Shown: piece by piece, positions 51,305-60,522 of the stretch
Position numbering within the stretch: position 1 is the stretch's first letter
Layout of the letters: each line of letters begins with the position of its first letter
Source of the DNA: PALSA-1296 sp038210275
GTDB taxonomy: Bacteria; Bacteroidota; Ignavibacteria; Palsa-1295
DNA: 64,000 bases
Assembly: GCA_038210275.1 (NCBI GenBank)
Contig: JBBQWV010000003.1
Span: 1-64,000 of the forward strand
Direction of reading: 5' to 3'
The notes under the pieces: model-generated
Seen by the model: only the letters and a program-made list of their open reading frames with translations
Databases searched by the model: none
What the model was told of the DNA's origin: nothing
Position numbers and translations under genes: made by a program

Positions 51305-51377
51305 TTGTCACAAAACGTTTTGTTGAAACGTCTTTAAGGTATGGATTGTATTCTAATCCAGATAATCTTTGACAAAT
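51305..51377 (+). promoter_or_regulatory. Duplicated leader of the second TANFOR gene with 12-bp perfect palindrome
   Basis: ttgtca, then caaaacgttttg (51311-51322), then ttgaaacgtctt and ending ataatctttgac before ATG 51378. It aligns base for base with 44725-44798. In the palindrome both arms changed together (CAGAA/TTCTG in leader 1, CAAAA/TTTTG here), so pairing is kept. The upstream -7 box is weaker here, so transcription may also come from the operon. Confidence 0.6.
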
Positions 51378-54300
51378 ATGAATGACATTCGACGTTTTTT
51401 TAGTTTTACGGCTATCCTATATGCCGCGTTTGCACTTACGGCAAGCTCTGTGAATGCCCAGCTCCCTCCTATCCCTAATGTGACAGTTCTTCCGCCTATT
51501 CTCAATAACCCTTCGCCTTATCTAACGGATTGGGAAGGCAGGGCAAGCACTGCAACCATAATAATCAATAATGCGACTGGTGCGTCAATAGATTGTAAGA
51601 TATGGGTAGAGTTTTTTCTTAATGGTACTCTCGTCGCTTATTCTAAGCCAGCAAAACTTCCTTTTAGAACGATCATGCCGGGAGTAAATTCGCTCAACGG
51701 GGAAGGGCTTGTCCCGCTTTCGTCAGTTCATTTTGAAGGCGGTGTTGATCAGAATTCTCAACGCGCAGGACGAATTCCTGATGGACAAGTATGTATAGTC
51801 ATTCATGTGCTTGATCCAAGAACGAATAGAGAATCGGTGAGTATCAATGGGTGTGCGATAATATTTAGTTATTCTCCGCCACAGTTGATCTTACCCAGTG
51901 ATGGCGTTGAACTATGCAGACTCGGTGAAAATAATGTTGTTAATAAAAATAACGGTTCACCGATGCCTATGTTTCAGTGGACTCCTATCGTACCTGCTGC
52001 TCCTCAGGAATTGCAGCCTATTAGATATCATTTTGCTATCTTCGAAGTACTTCCAGGACAATCACCAATTGCAGCGTTCAGAGGTGCAAGATCAGTATTT
52101 GAAACAGGCAATCGTAGTGCAATCCCGGATCTTATCGGTTCTACTAACCTACTGTGGCCCACACAATATTTTCTCCCAGAGAAAGGGAAAACATACGTCT
52201 GGAGTGTTCGGGCTCTTGATTCGCGAAATAATCCATTAGTGCTGACGAATGACGGTTGGGCATCGCCTTTTACATTTACCGTGCCGCCAAATTGCGATCA
52301 AAGTAATGGTAGCGGAAACCCTTTAGATGGATTATTAATTACGCCGCAAATCTCAGATTTTGGCTCAGTAAATTTAGGCACGATAACTGAACCTCATCAA
52401 ATTGCAATTATCAATATTGGTAATAATACCATAACTATTCATCCACCTAAAGTGAGCGGAGTAAGTGAGAACGCAGGCTTCGCCGTGTCGCTCCAACCGT
52501 CACTCTATACTTTAGAGCCGGGAGTAAGTACTTCATTTAATGTAGTATTTAAACCAACAAAGATCGGATTAGCAGATGGTTCTGTAATGATTGCAACGGA
52601 TAACGGCTCGACTCAGATTCCTTTAAAAGGGCAGGGGATGGATCCTTCAGCGCCTACGATCCAAGTAATTAATCCCCAAGGTGGAGAAAATCTGAAACCC
52701 GGTTCGGCTTTTAAAATAAAATTTAATGCTTCGGATAATGATGCACTAACTAATTTTGTAGTTAATTACTCAATTGATGGTGGTGTAAGTTTTTCGAATG
52801 TCATTTCATCGCCCATTACATTCGGTAAGCCATCGGATATTATCTGGAATGTACCTGCCGATCTGCAAACATCACAGGCTATTATTAAAATTACCGCGAA
52901 GGATAAGTCCGGAAATACTATTGAAGCAGTAAGCGGAGTATTTTCGATCGGGGATGCAACAGGTGATAACGAGAATGGCAGAGGCAATGGATTAAATAAT
53001 GATCCTAATCTGAATCAGGAAAATGGTAATGCAAATCTTTACGATCCGCGAACATCATACCGGTTCATTCCTTTGGGAGCGAGATTTATTCTGAGCACTT
53101 CTTCAGGAAATATGGATTATATATTGCCGCAATTTTCAGTTCATGTTCCGGCAGGCCATCCTTGGACAGTAAAAGATGAGCAGGGAAATTCACATGATCT
53201 TTCTATTCAGATTCCGGAAGAAATGAGTTTCAGAGCGATTCATCCTCCGTTCGAACAAACACTTTCAGAATTCACTGGCGGCTCGGCTAAAGATGCAACA
53301 AGCCCAGGCGGCGGAATGCCTCATGTTAAAATACAAATGCTCGGAGCGAATGGCGGCATAGAAGGTTCAGCGATCAAAGCGTATTTTAATCCAAAAGAAA
53401 TATCGATTGATAAATCCGTTCAATGGGAGCCTCAAAAAAGAAGTGAAGGAGATGCGCCGTCGCTTGAATTTACTGCGGGCGATCCAAAGTCTCTGTCATG
53501 CGAACTGATGTTCGATATGTTCGAAGAAAAAAAATCTGTTGTTCCCGGAGTCACTTTACTTCATCACATCTCTGATCTAGGCGGATTATGTTCCATATCA
53601 TTCGGAGATTTGCCTCCGATGAAAGTAAAAATAGATTCGCCTCATGCACGCTACACGATGTTTCTTGCTGACGGTACTCCGTGCCGCGCTACGGTTCAGC
53701 TTCGCATGACACGCGTTGATTCTTTACCACCGAGAAAACAGAGTTCCGATGGAGGAAGTCAATCCGCCAAACAGAATTCAGAACAAGGTTCGTATATGTC
53801 AATGTGGGGAAATTCCGCAAGCTTGCCTCAAAATGCAGAACCCTTGATGACAGAACCATCATCAAAACAAAGTGAAGGTATTCTGATCGGTTTATTGAGA
53901 AACAATAAATCGAAAAAAGGAACGATGAATGGTGCTCAGTCAAATCCCATGTATGAAGATCGGAAAATGGCGAGCTGGGGCTATCGGTATCGGGTTGATT
54001 ATAACGGCGGCACTGCTTTTTTCAAATCGGTCAGCGGATTGGAATCGGAAACTGAAGTTGTGGCATATCGTGAAGGCGGAGTTAACGAATCTACTCATAA
54101 GATTATTGGTGCAAGGAAATGGCCGAACATTGTATTGAAGCAGGGTTTCTCAGAGGGTGAATCATCCCGTAAATTTCTTGCTGCTGCTGCAGTAAAAACT
54201 ACGACCAACAGAAGCGGAATCAGTATTACAGTTTATGATAATGACGGTGCGCCAAAACAGAAATATAATTTCTTCGAATGCTGGCCGGTAAAATATAAGG

Positions 54301-55523
54301 GACCGGAGTTAAACGCAAAGAACAATGAAGTGGCTATCGAATCGCTCGAGCTTTCCAATGAGGGAGTAGAGATCGAATCAATGGATGAGCCTATATACAA
54401 TTCGTATTCAGGAAATTTTAATACGGCATCTGGTGCGCTTTCATTGCTTCAGAAGCGGATGACCTTCACGGTTCCTACTCAATTTGATGGAAGACCTGCA
54501 ACGATTCTTATCAGCGGGATTTTGGAATTACCTTCTGATCCCACTGCAGCGGCTCAGGAGATTAAGAAATTATCAGGCAATACAAAGGCTGAGGTTGATG
54601 CAGTTTTGCCCGGTGGTGATTGGAACTCCCATGCAAGAAATTCAGGAGGAGACGGTTCAGGGACTGGTTCAGGATCGAACAGTACTGATGATAAGAGCTA
54701 TACTGCCGGACATTTTGAATTGATCATCGACGGCGAACCGGCAGGCATTATTAAAAAGCTTGAAGGTGGTGATATTAAAGCTGACGGTGTTGAAGAACCC
54801 GGAAAACCTATTTCCGTTGAAATCCAGCCCACAGGCAAAGTTTTCTGGGATTGGGTACAAGGATCATTTAGTAATAACCAACGGAAAAGCGGAGAACTAC
54901 AAGCTGCAGATTTTAAGCGCGATGTAAGAGAGGTTCGTGAGTTTAAAGATGCACTTGTCACCGAGATTACTATCCCTGCCTGTGATGGTGCTTCAAAAGA
55001 GGGTGCGTACTTAAAGTTAATGTTCACTCCCGAAAAAACTCGTACCAAAAAAGGAAGTGGGAAAGTGGATGCTCCTATTGATGTAAAACAGAAATTGTTT
55101 TTCGGGGCGAATTTCCGCATGAATGTTGACGGCTTGGAAAAGGCATGTTCAAAAATCAGCAAGATAGATGCAATCACGATCAAACAGACAACTACTACTG
55201 ATGATATAGGCAATGCACGAGATTATCAAAGAGAGCCAGGGAAAATAGATCTCCCGGATATCTCGTTTACCGTTTCAGAAGAATACTCCTATGATTTTCA
55301 GAAATGGATGGATGCTTTTGTTATCAAAGGAAACAATGATGATTCAAAGCATAAAAACGGCTCCCTTACTTATCTTGACCCCACGCGTAGCAAAGAACTA
55401 CTGACTATTAATTTTGAATGTATTGGAATTTTCAAAGGTACAGCGGAAGCAAGCGAGAATAACTCGGATAAAATCCGCAAAGTAAAATATATTTTGCGCC
55501 TGAGGAAAATTATCTTAAAATAA
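51378..55523 (+). CDS. Giant exported protein 2: TANFOR-like domain fused to contractile-injection tube-initiator and tail-tube domains
   Basis: 1381 residues. Seen in order: signal peptide (1-27, cut after VNA); TANFOR-like domain (28-306), mostly identical to that of giant protein 1; an ASH-type Ig domain (about 318-420, FGSVNLGTITEPHQIAIINI); another Ig-like domain (425-520); an Asn/Gly linker; a region ending in a CIS_tube/Afp7-like domain (649-783: AYFNPKEISIDKSVQWEPQK, LEFTAGDPKSLSCELMFDMF, LADGTPCRATVQLRMT); a Ser/Gln linker; a gp19-type tail-tube domain (866-1002: FFKSVSGLESETEVVAYREG, ARKWPNIVLKQGF, KYKGPELNAKNNEVAIESLE); a Gly/Ser linker; and a second tube protein made of two tube folds (1108-1381: HFELIIDGEPAGIIKKLEGG, DWVQGSFSNNQRKSGELQAA, ITIPACDGASKEGAYLKL, FRMNVDGLEKACSKISKIDA, FVIKGNNDDSKHKNGS). 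Such tube parts normally are separate cytoplasmic proteins. Domain calls are by eye; the tube calls are strong. Confidence 0.85.
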   Translation: MNDIRRFFSFTAILYAAFALTASSVNAQLPPIPNVTVLPPILNNPSPYLTDWEGRASTATIIINNATGASIDCKIWVEFFLNGTLVAYSKPAKLPFRTIMPGVNSLNGEGLVPLSSVHFEGGVDQNSQRAGRIPDGQVCIVIHVLDPRTNRESVSINGCAIIFSYSPPQLILPSDGVELCRLGENNVVNKNNGSPMPMFQWTPIVPAAPQELQPIRYHFAIFEVLPGQSPIAAFRGARSVFETGNRSAIPDLIGSTNLLWPTQYFLPEKGKTYVWSVRALDSRNNPLVLTNDGWASPFTFTVPPNCDQSNGSGNPLDGLLITPQISDFGSVNLGTITEPHQIAIINIGNNTITIHPPKVSGVSENAGFAVSLQPSLYTLEPGVSTSFNVVFKPTKIGLADGSVMIATDNGSTQIPLKGQGMDPSAPTIQVINPQGGENLKPGSAFKIKFNASDNDALTNFVVNYSIDGGVSFSNVISSPITFGKPSDIIWNVPADLQTSQAIIKITAKDKSGNTIEAVSGVFSIGDATGDNENGRGNGLNNDPNLNQENGNANLYDPRTSYRFIPLGARFILSTSSGNMDYILPQFSVHVPAGHPWTVKDEQGNSHDLSIQIPEEMSFRAIHPPFEQTLSEFTGGSAKDATSPGGGMPHVKIQMLGANGGIEGSAIKAYFNPKEISIDKSVQWEPQKRSEGDAPSLEFTAGDPKSLSCELMFDMFEEKKSVVPGVTLLHHISDLGGLCSISFGDLPPMKVKIDSPHARYTMFLADGTPCRATVQLRMTRVDSLPPRKQSSDGGSQSAKQNSEQGSYMSMWGNSASLPQNAEPLMTEPSSKQSEGILIGLLRNNKSKKGTMNGAQSNPMYEDRKMASWGYRYRVDYNGGTAFFKSVSGLESETEVVAYREGGVNESTHKIIGARKWPNIVLKQGFSEGESSRKFLAAAAVKTTTNRSGISITVYDNDGAPKQKYNFFECWPVKYKGPELNAKNNEVAIESLELSNEGVEIESMDEPIYNSYSGNFNTASGALSLLQKRMTFTVPTQFDGRPATILISGILELPSDPTAAAQEIKKLSGNTKAEVDAVLPGGDWNSHARNSGGDGSGTGSGSNSTDDKSYTAGHFELIIDGEPAGIIKKLEGGDIKADGVEEPGKPISVEIQPTGKVFWDWVQGSFSNNQRKSGELQAADFKRDVREVREFKDALVTEITIPACDGASKEGAYLKLMFTPEKTRTKKGSGKVDAPIDVKQKLFFGANFRMNVDGLEKACSKISKIDAITIKQTTTTDDIGNARDYQREPGKIDLPDISFTVSEEYSYDFQKWMDAFVIKGNNDDSKHKNGSLTYLDPTRSKELLTINFECIGIFKGTAEASENNSDKIRKVKYILRLRKIILK

Positions 55524-55530
55524 TTACGGA

Positions 55531-56703
55531 TCAGTCCACCCAATCTGCAATAAATATATTCGTATTGCCAGGATGCACTCCGTTACGGTTTGAGCAGAAA
55601 ACTAAATGCTTTCCGTCCCTGGTAAACATAGGGAAGCCATCGAAGCCTTCTTTATAAGTGATACGCTCTAAATGTTTTCCGTCAGTATTAATAGAGTATA
55701 GATCAAACTCACGTCCTTTCGGATCATCCATATTCGATGCAAAGATAATTCTTTTGCCGCTTGGGAAAAAGAAAGGAGCGAAATTAGCTTTTCCATTTGC
55801 TGTTACCTGTTTTTTATTTGATCCATCGGCATCCATGACCATGATCTCCAGTGATTTAGGTCTTATGAGCCCTTGTTTTAGAAGTTCTTTATATTCCTTT
55901 AATTCCTCTCCTTCAGGACGTGAAGCGCGATAGACGATCTTCTTTCCGTCAAGAGAAAAGAAAGCTCCACCGTCATAGCCAATTTCCTTTGTTAATTGTT
56001 TCGGATCTGAGCCATCAACTTTACAAGAATATAGATCAATGTCTCCACTTCGTGTACTTGTGATAACCATTCTGTCTCCAGTTGGTGAGATCGTGGTCTC
56101 GGCATCATAGTATAGACTATCTTGCGTCAGTCGTCCGATGAGTTTTCCGTTCGTATCTGCAATATGAATATCATATCCTTTGTAGAGTGGCCAAACATAT
56201 CCCTTCGAACGGTCCGGTTCTGGTGGGCAAGTACCGCCGTAATTCTCATGTGTAGATGAGAATAGAATCTTATCTCCGGTAGGGTAGTAGTAGGCACATG
56301 TTGTTCTACCATATCCTGTTGATATGCGTTTGATATTTTTGCCGTCAAGCGTCATTGTATAAATCTGATCGCAAACATCTTTTCCTTTTCCGCGAGCTTG
56401 AAAGACAAGATGCGTTTCATCGGGACTAAAATATGCCTCAGCATTTTCGCCTTCAAAGGTTAGTTGACGAATATTTTTTAAGTGCTTCTCACGCTTGTCA
56501 ATGAATGAATCAGGTAGCGGCATTGCTCCGCGAAATTGTGTCCTGAAATTAATACCTGAATTATCCATTTCATCGGGAGCATGAATGATAACACTAATAG
56601 ATGGATTCTTTATTTCGTACGGCGATTTTTTTCTGGTAGTATCCTGCGCAAGGACATCGCTAAAAATAAAAGGCAGCAATAGTAAGAGTAAAAGTATCTT
56701 CAT
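55531..56703 (-). CDS. Exported PD40/TolB-like beta-propeller protein
   Basis: 390 residues. Signal peptide ILLLLLLLPFIFSDVLAQ. The mature chain is a series of WD40-like (PD40) blades: NAEAYFSPDETHLVFQARGK, YYYPTGDKILFSSTHENY, TTISPTGDRMVITSTRSGDI, AFFSLDGKKIVYRASRPEGE, APFFFPSGKRIIFASNMDD, PMFTRDGKHLVFCSNRNG, each with a DG or GD turn before the V/I-F-x-S strand. Six blades of this type form a TolB-like propeller, used for protein binding in the periplasm or on the surface; no peptidase domain follows. It is convergent with giant protein 2, with only 7 bases between stops. Confidence 0.88.
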   Translation of the reverse strand: MKILLLLLLLPFIFSDVLAQDTTRKKSPYEIKNPSISVIIHAPDEMDNSGINFRTQFRGAMPLPDSFIDKREKHLKNIRQLTFEGENAEAYFSPDETHLVFQARGKGKDVCDQIYTMTLDGKNIKRISTGYGRTTCAYYYPTGDKILFSSTHENYGGTCPPEPDRSKGYVWPLYKGYDIHIADTNGKLIGRLTQDSLYYDAETTISPTGDRMVITSTRSGDIDLYSCKVDGSDPKQLTKEIGYDGGAFFSLDGKKIVYRASRPEGEELKEYKELLKQGLIRPKSLEIMVMDADGSNKKQVTANGKANFAPFFFPSGKRIIFASNMDDPKGREFDLYSINTDGKHLERITYKEGFDGFPMFTRDGKHLVFCSNRNGVHPGNTNIFIADWVD

Positions 56704-56775
56704 TCGAATAAAAGTAAAATATATTTATATCGGAGTAAGTAAACGCTGAAAAAAGAAAATGGTTACGGAGTTCGG

Positions 56776-57798
56776 TCAAAGTAGGTCATATGCCACAAGA
56801 TATTCAGCGATCTGAACTGCATCAAGCGCGGCACCCTTACGAAGTTGGTCGCCGGAAACGAATATATCAATGGCATTCGGATTACTGACATCATTCCTGA
56901 TTCTGCCAACGAGGATATCATCTTTTCCCGATGCGTTAAGTGGCATAGGAAAATAATTATTTTCTCTATCATCTACGATTTTAACACCCGGAAATTTTGA
57001 AAGGACTTCACGAATTTCAGCAAGTTCCGGGCGTGATCTATGAAATTCAATATTTATGCTTTCACTGTGCGCTCTGGCAATCGGCACTCGAACGCACGTT
57101 GCACTTATGGAAATAGAATCATCATGTAATATTTTCTTAGACTCATGAATCACTTTCCATTCTTCTCCATTGTAACCCTCATCATTTATCGGAGTGTTAT
57201 GACTGAAGAGATTAAAGGCGATTTGATGAGGAAGAACATTCGGAGTTGCTGTTTTTCCTTCGACAATATTTTTTGTTTGTTCTTCAAGTTCGGCAAGAGC
57301 CTTTGCACCTGCTCCGCTTACAGCCTGATAGGTTGAAACAATAATTCGTTTTATTGGCTGTAAGAGCGAGATAGGGTAGACAGCCATCAGCATAACAATT
57401 GCTGAGCAATTTGGTACAGCAATAAGTCCTTGATGTTTCCTAATATCTTCGCCATTAATTTCCGGTATAACAAGTGGAACATTTGCCTCCATTCGGAATG
57501 CACTTGAATTATCTATGATGATGCATCCGGCATTCTTTGCTGCTTGCCTAAACTGTTTTGTTGTTTCACTTCCTGCGCTAAAGAGCGCAATATCAAGATC
57601 ATTGAGTGCATCCTGAGTTAAGACTTCAATAGGATAATCTTCTCTCTTGCATTGAATTTTCTTACCTAACGAGCGCTCACTTGCAAATGCTCGCAGACTT
57701 GTATAAGGAAATTTGCGCTGTTCAAGAACGCTGAACATCTCTGCTCCCACCGCACCTGTTGCGCCGACAACTCCTAATCTGATTTGTTTTTTATCCAT
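56776..57798 (-). CDS. asd: Aspartate-semialdehyde dehydrogenase
   Basis: 340 residues. Reduces aspartyl phosphate to aspartate semialdehyde with NADPH, the branch point to lysine/diaminopimelate, threonine and methionine. VGATGAVGAEMFSVLEQR is the NADP site, FSAGSETTKQF follows, IDNSSAFRME is a substrate block, and VPNCSAIVMLM carries catalytic Cys131; STYQAVSGAGAKAL and RVPIARAHSESIN complete the pattern. The start is an ATG 8 bases after lysA, so both are made from one transcript for diaminopimelate and lysine synthesis. Confidence 0.95.
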   Translation of the reverse strand: MDKKQIRLGVVGATGAVGAEMFSVLEQRKFPYTSLRAFASERSLGKKIQCKREDYPIEVLTQDALNDLDIALFSAGSETTKQFRQAAKNAGCIIIDNSSAFRMEANVPLVIPEINGEDIRKHQGLIAVPNCSAIVMLMAVYPISLLQPIKRIIVSTYQAVSGAGAKALAELEEQTKNIVEGKTATPNVLPHQIAFNLFSHNTPINDEGYNGEEWKVIHESKKILHDDSISISATCVRVPIARAHSESINIEFHRSRPELAEIREVLSKFPGVKIVDDRENNYFPMPLNASGKDDILVGRIRNDVSNPNAIDIFVSGDQLRKGAALDAVQIAEYLVAYDLL

Positions 57799-57806
57799 GA
57801 AAAATA

Positions 57807-59108
57807 CTAACTGATGATATCTTCTACTCGTTCACGTTCTCGGATGATTCGATACGAATTTCCATCGACAAGAACTTCTGCTGCGCACGGGCGAAGATTA
57901 TAATTCGATGACAAAACATAACCATAAGCGCCGACGCACGTCACAGCAAGTGTATCTCCTCTGCTGAGATTTGGCATGAGCCGATCATGTGCGAAAAAAT
58001 CTCCCGTTTCGCAAATTGGACCAACTACATCTACCTTTTGTGAACCTATATTCTTTGTTAATGAAATAGGTGCGATTTGATGATATGCCTGATAGAGACT
58101 TGGTCTGAGAAGATCATTCATCCCTGCATCAACAATAACAAAATTCTTTGCGCCGTTAGATTTTGTATAGAGGACTTTTGTGAGCAATACACATGAGTTA
58201 GCAATAATTGCACGCCCCGGTTCAATATTAATTGAACAACCCGTTTTCGATAAGATTGGAAGCACTGCTTTTGCAAAATCTTCAAATGATGGAATTAATT
58301 GTGCCTCCATCTCATCTTTTTGGAGAAATGGGTGAGCAACTACATTATGATAAGAAATTGCCTGACCACCCCCAAAATTAATATGCTTAATTTTAATTTG
58401 ATCTGTTTCCCGAAGATTAATAACAAATTCTGCAATCGATTCTGCCGCTTCAACAAATGGAGCAAGTTCTGTGATCTGAGATCCGATATGAGAATGTAGT
58501 CCGATTATTGAAATATTAGGCATATCCTTGGCAATGCGAAATACTTCTGCAATATCATCAATTGAAATGCCGAATTTATTCTCTGATAAACCTGTCGAAA
58601 TATATGGATGCGTTTTTGCATCAACATGAGGATTTACACGTATGCAGATTCCGCAAATTACGTCAAGCTGTCCGGCAAGTTCATTAATGACATGAAGCTC
58701 TTGAAGACTCTCGACATCAATCGCCAGAATGTTCGACTTTAAAGCATAAAGGATTTCATCATCATTTTTTCCGGGACCATCGAAAGTGATCTTTGACGTG
58801 TCGAATCCAGCTTTTAGTGCTGCGAGTAATTCACCGCCGCTAACAACCGATGCACCTGCTCCTTCAGATGCAAGCATCTTCAGAATCTCAAGATTTGAAT
58901 TTGCTTTGACTGCATAGGAAACATAATTATTGTCTCCAGTTTTTCTAATTGCTTCAGCAAAGGATCGATAATTATTAAGTATCTGTTTTTTAGAATAAAC
59001 ATAGAGAGGTGTTCCAAACTTGATAGCAAGTTCAGCAAGTGATACATCTTCGCAAAAAAGCTCAGAGCGCTCTGGAAGATCACGATAAAGAAATCTTGTA
59101 TCGTTCAC
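57807..59108 (-). CDS. lysA: Diaminopimelate decarboxylase
   Basis: 433 residues. PLP enzyme of the alanine-racemase/ODC fold that makes L-lysine from meso-diaminopimelate. VSYAVKANSN contains the PLP Lys68; TFDGPGKNDDEI, HSHIGSQITEL, NIEPGRAIIANS and VGPICETGDFFAHDR (with the catalytic Cys from the partner subunit) are diagnostic. The GTG start at 59108 lies one base after the serS stop; asd follows 8 bases after the lysA stop. Normal length. Confidence 0.95.
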   Translation of the reverse strand: MNDTRFLYRDLPERSELFCEDVSLAELAIKFGTPLYVYSKKQILNNYRSFAEAIRKTGDNNYVSYAVKANSNLEILKMLASEGAGASVVSGGELLAALKAGFDTSKITFDGPGKNDDEILYALKSNILAIDVESLQELHVINELAGQLDVICGICIRVNPHVDAKTHPYISTGLSENKFGISIDDIAEVFRIAKDMPNISIIGLHSHIGSQITELAPFVEAAESIAEFVINLRETDQIKIKHINFGGGQAISYHNVVAHPFLQKDEMEAQLIPSFEDFAKAVLPILSKTGCSINIEPGRAIIANSCVLLTKVLYTKSNGAKNFVIVDAGMNDLLRPSLYQAYHQIAPISLTKNIGSQKVDVVGPICETGDFFAHDRLMPNLSRGDTLAVTCVGAYGYVLSSNYNLRPCAAEVLVDGNSYRIIRERERVEDIIS

Positions 59109-59109
59109 G

Positions 59110-60390
59110 TTAAATTATTGAAGTGAACGTTAGATATTTATGCAGAACTTCAGGAATCCTAATTGATCCATCTGGTTGTTGATGATTTTCAAGGAAGGCA
59201 ACCATCAATCTTGAAGTTGCAACACCGCTTCCGTTTATAGTATGCAGAAATTCAGGTTTCGATTTTGGATCGCGTTTGAATTTTATATTTGCTCTTCTTG
59301 CCTGAAATGCTTCAAAGTTCGAACAGCTCGAAGCTTCAAGCCATGTACCCTCGATCGGCGCCCATACTTCAAGATCGAATGTCTTTGCACTGGAAAAGCT
59401 TGTATCACCGTTACAGAGAAGAAGTCTGCGATAGGGGATTTCAAGCTTCTCTAAAATACTTTCAGCATCGCGTGTCAGAGCTTCATGATCATCATAAGAG
59501 TTTTCAGGAATTGAAAATTTTACAAGCTCGACTTTGTTAAATTCATGTACTCTCAGAAATCCTCGTGTATCTTTTCCATACGAACCAGCTTCGCGACGGA
59601 AGCAGGCAGTAAAGCCGCAATACTTGATCGGGAGATCTTCTATCTTCAGTACTTCGTCGCGATAAATATTTGTGATCGGAACCTCCGCAGTCGGAATTGC
59701 AAAAAGCTCATCTTCGGGCATATAGTAAAGTTGATCACGAAATTTCGGAAGGTTTCCTGTTCCTCGCAAAGACTCGGCATTTGCGAATAGTGGGGGGGTG
59801 ACTTCAGTATAGCCGTTCTTCTGAGTATGTTCATCAAGCATAAAATTGATAAACGCCCGCTCAAGCGCTGCACCTTTGCCAAGATAAAGAGGGAAGCCTG
59901 CTGCAGCAATCTTTGCTCCGCGCTTGAAATCGAAAAGATTATATTTTTCCGCAACCTGTAAGTGATCCAATCCCTTCTTCTTTTGAAGCAAGGATTCATC
60001 ATTATTTGGTATCCATCGTTTCAATTCTATATTGCCGCTTGCATCTTCGCCGACCGGAACGTCCGTATGTGGGATATTAGGAATAGAATCCAACCGATAG
60101 TTCAATTTAGCCTCGAGTTCTCTGAGTACGCCATCTAATTCAGCGATCTCATCACTGACGACCTTCATCTCAACGATTACATCATCGGCGTTCTCACCTT
60201 TTCGTTTTATACGCGCGATCTCTTCGCTAACCGTGTTACGCTTATTTTTGAGAACTTCGACACGAGTAATAATCTCACGACGATCACCATCGAGAATTAG
60301 CACTTCATCAACAATATCATCAGTTCTCTTCGCTTTAATTGTAGCGCGTACAAGCTCAGGCTGTTCGCGAATTATTTTTATATCGAGCAT
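59110..60390 (-). CDS. serS: Serine-tRNA ligase
   Basis: 426 residues. Class II synthetase. The N-terminal coiled-coil arm (about 30-100, RVEVLKNKRNTVSEEIARIK) binds the long variable arm of tRNA-Ser. Motif 2 is FRREAGSYGKDTRGFLRVHE with ATP-binding Arg, and motif 3 GSGVATSRLMVAFLENHQ. TAEVPITNIYRDE is the serine site. Full length and normal. It heads the serS-lysA-asd unit; no functional link between serine charging and lysine synthesis is obvious. Confidence 0.96.
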   Translation of the reverse strand: MLDIKIIREQPELVRATIKAKRTDDIVDEVLILDGDRREIITRVEVLKNKRNTVSEEIARIKRKGENADDVIVEMKVVSDEIAELDGVLRELEAKLNYRLDSIPNIPHTDVPVGEDASGNIELKRWIPNNDESLLQKKKGLDHLQVAEKYNLFDFKRGAKIAAAGFPLYLGKGAALERAFINFMLDEHTQKNGYTEVTPPLFANAESLRGTGNLPKFRDQLYYMPEDELFAIPTAEVPITNIYRDEVLKIEDLPIKYCGFTACFRREAGSYGKDTRGFLRVHEFNKVELVKFSIPENSYDDHEALTRDAESILEKLEIPYRRLLLCNGDTSFSSAKTFDLEVWAPIEGTWLEASSCSNFEAFQARRANIKFKRDPKSKPEFLHTINGSGVATSRLMVAFLENHQQPDGSIRIPEVLHKYLTFTSII

Positions 60391-60522
60391 GGGTAATAAA
60401 ATTTATCGGTCAGTTGCAACAATCTTCTTTGCCATATTGCTCCGAGTTCTTTTTATAACGTGAATTGCGTACTGAAAAATTTATTATGGAATTCAGTACA
60501 AAATTTATAAGAACAACAATCG

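Noticed and set aside
44799..55523. Idea that this is a complete contractile injection locus
   Set aside because: No sheath, baseplate wedge, spike or AAA ATPase is present; only tube-type domains are seen, and they are fused and exported.
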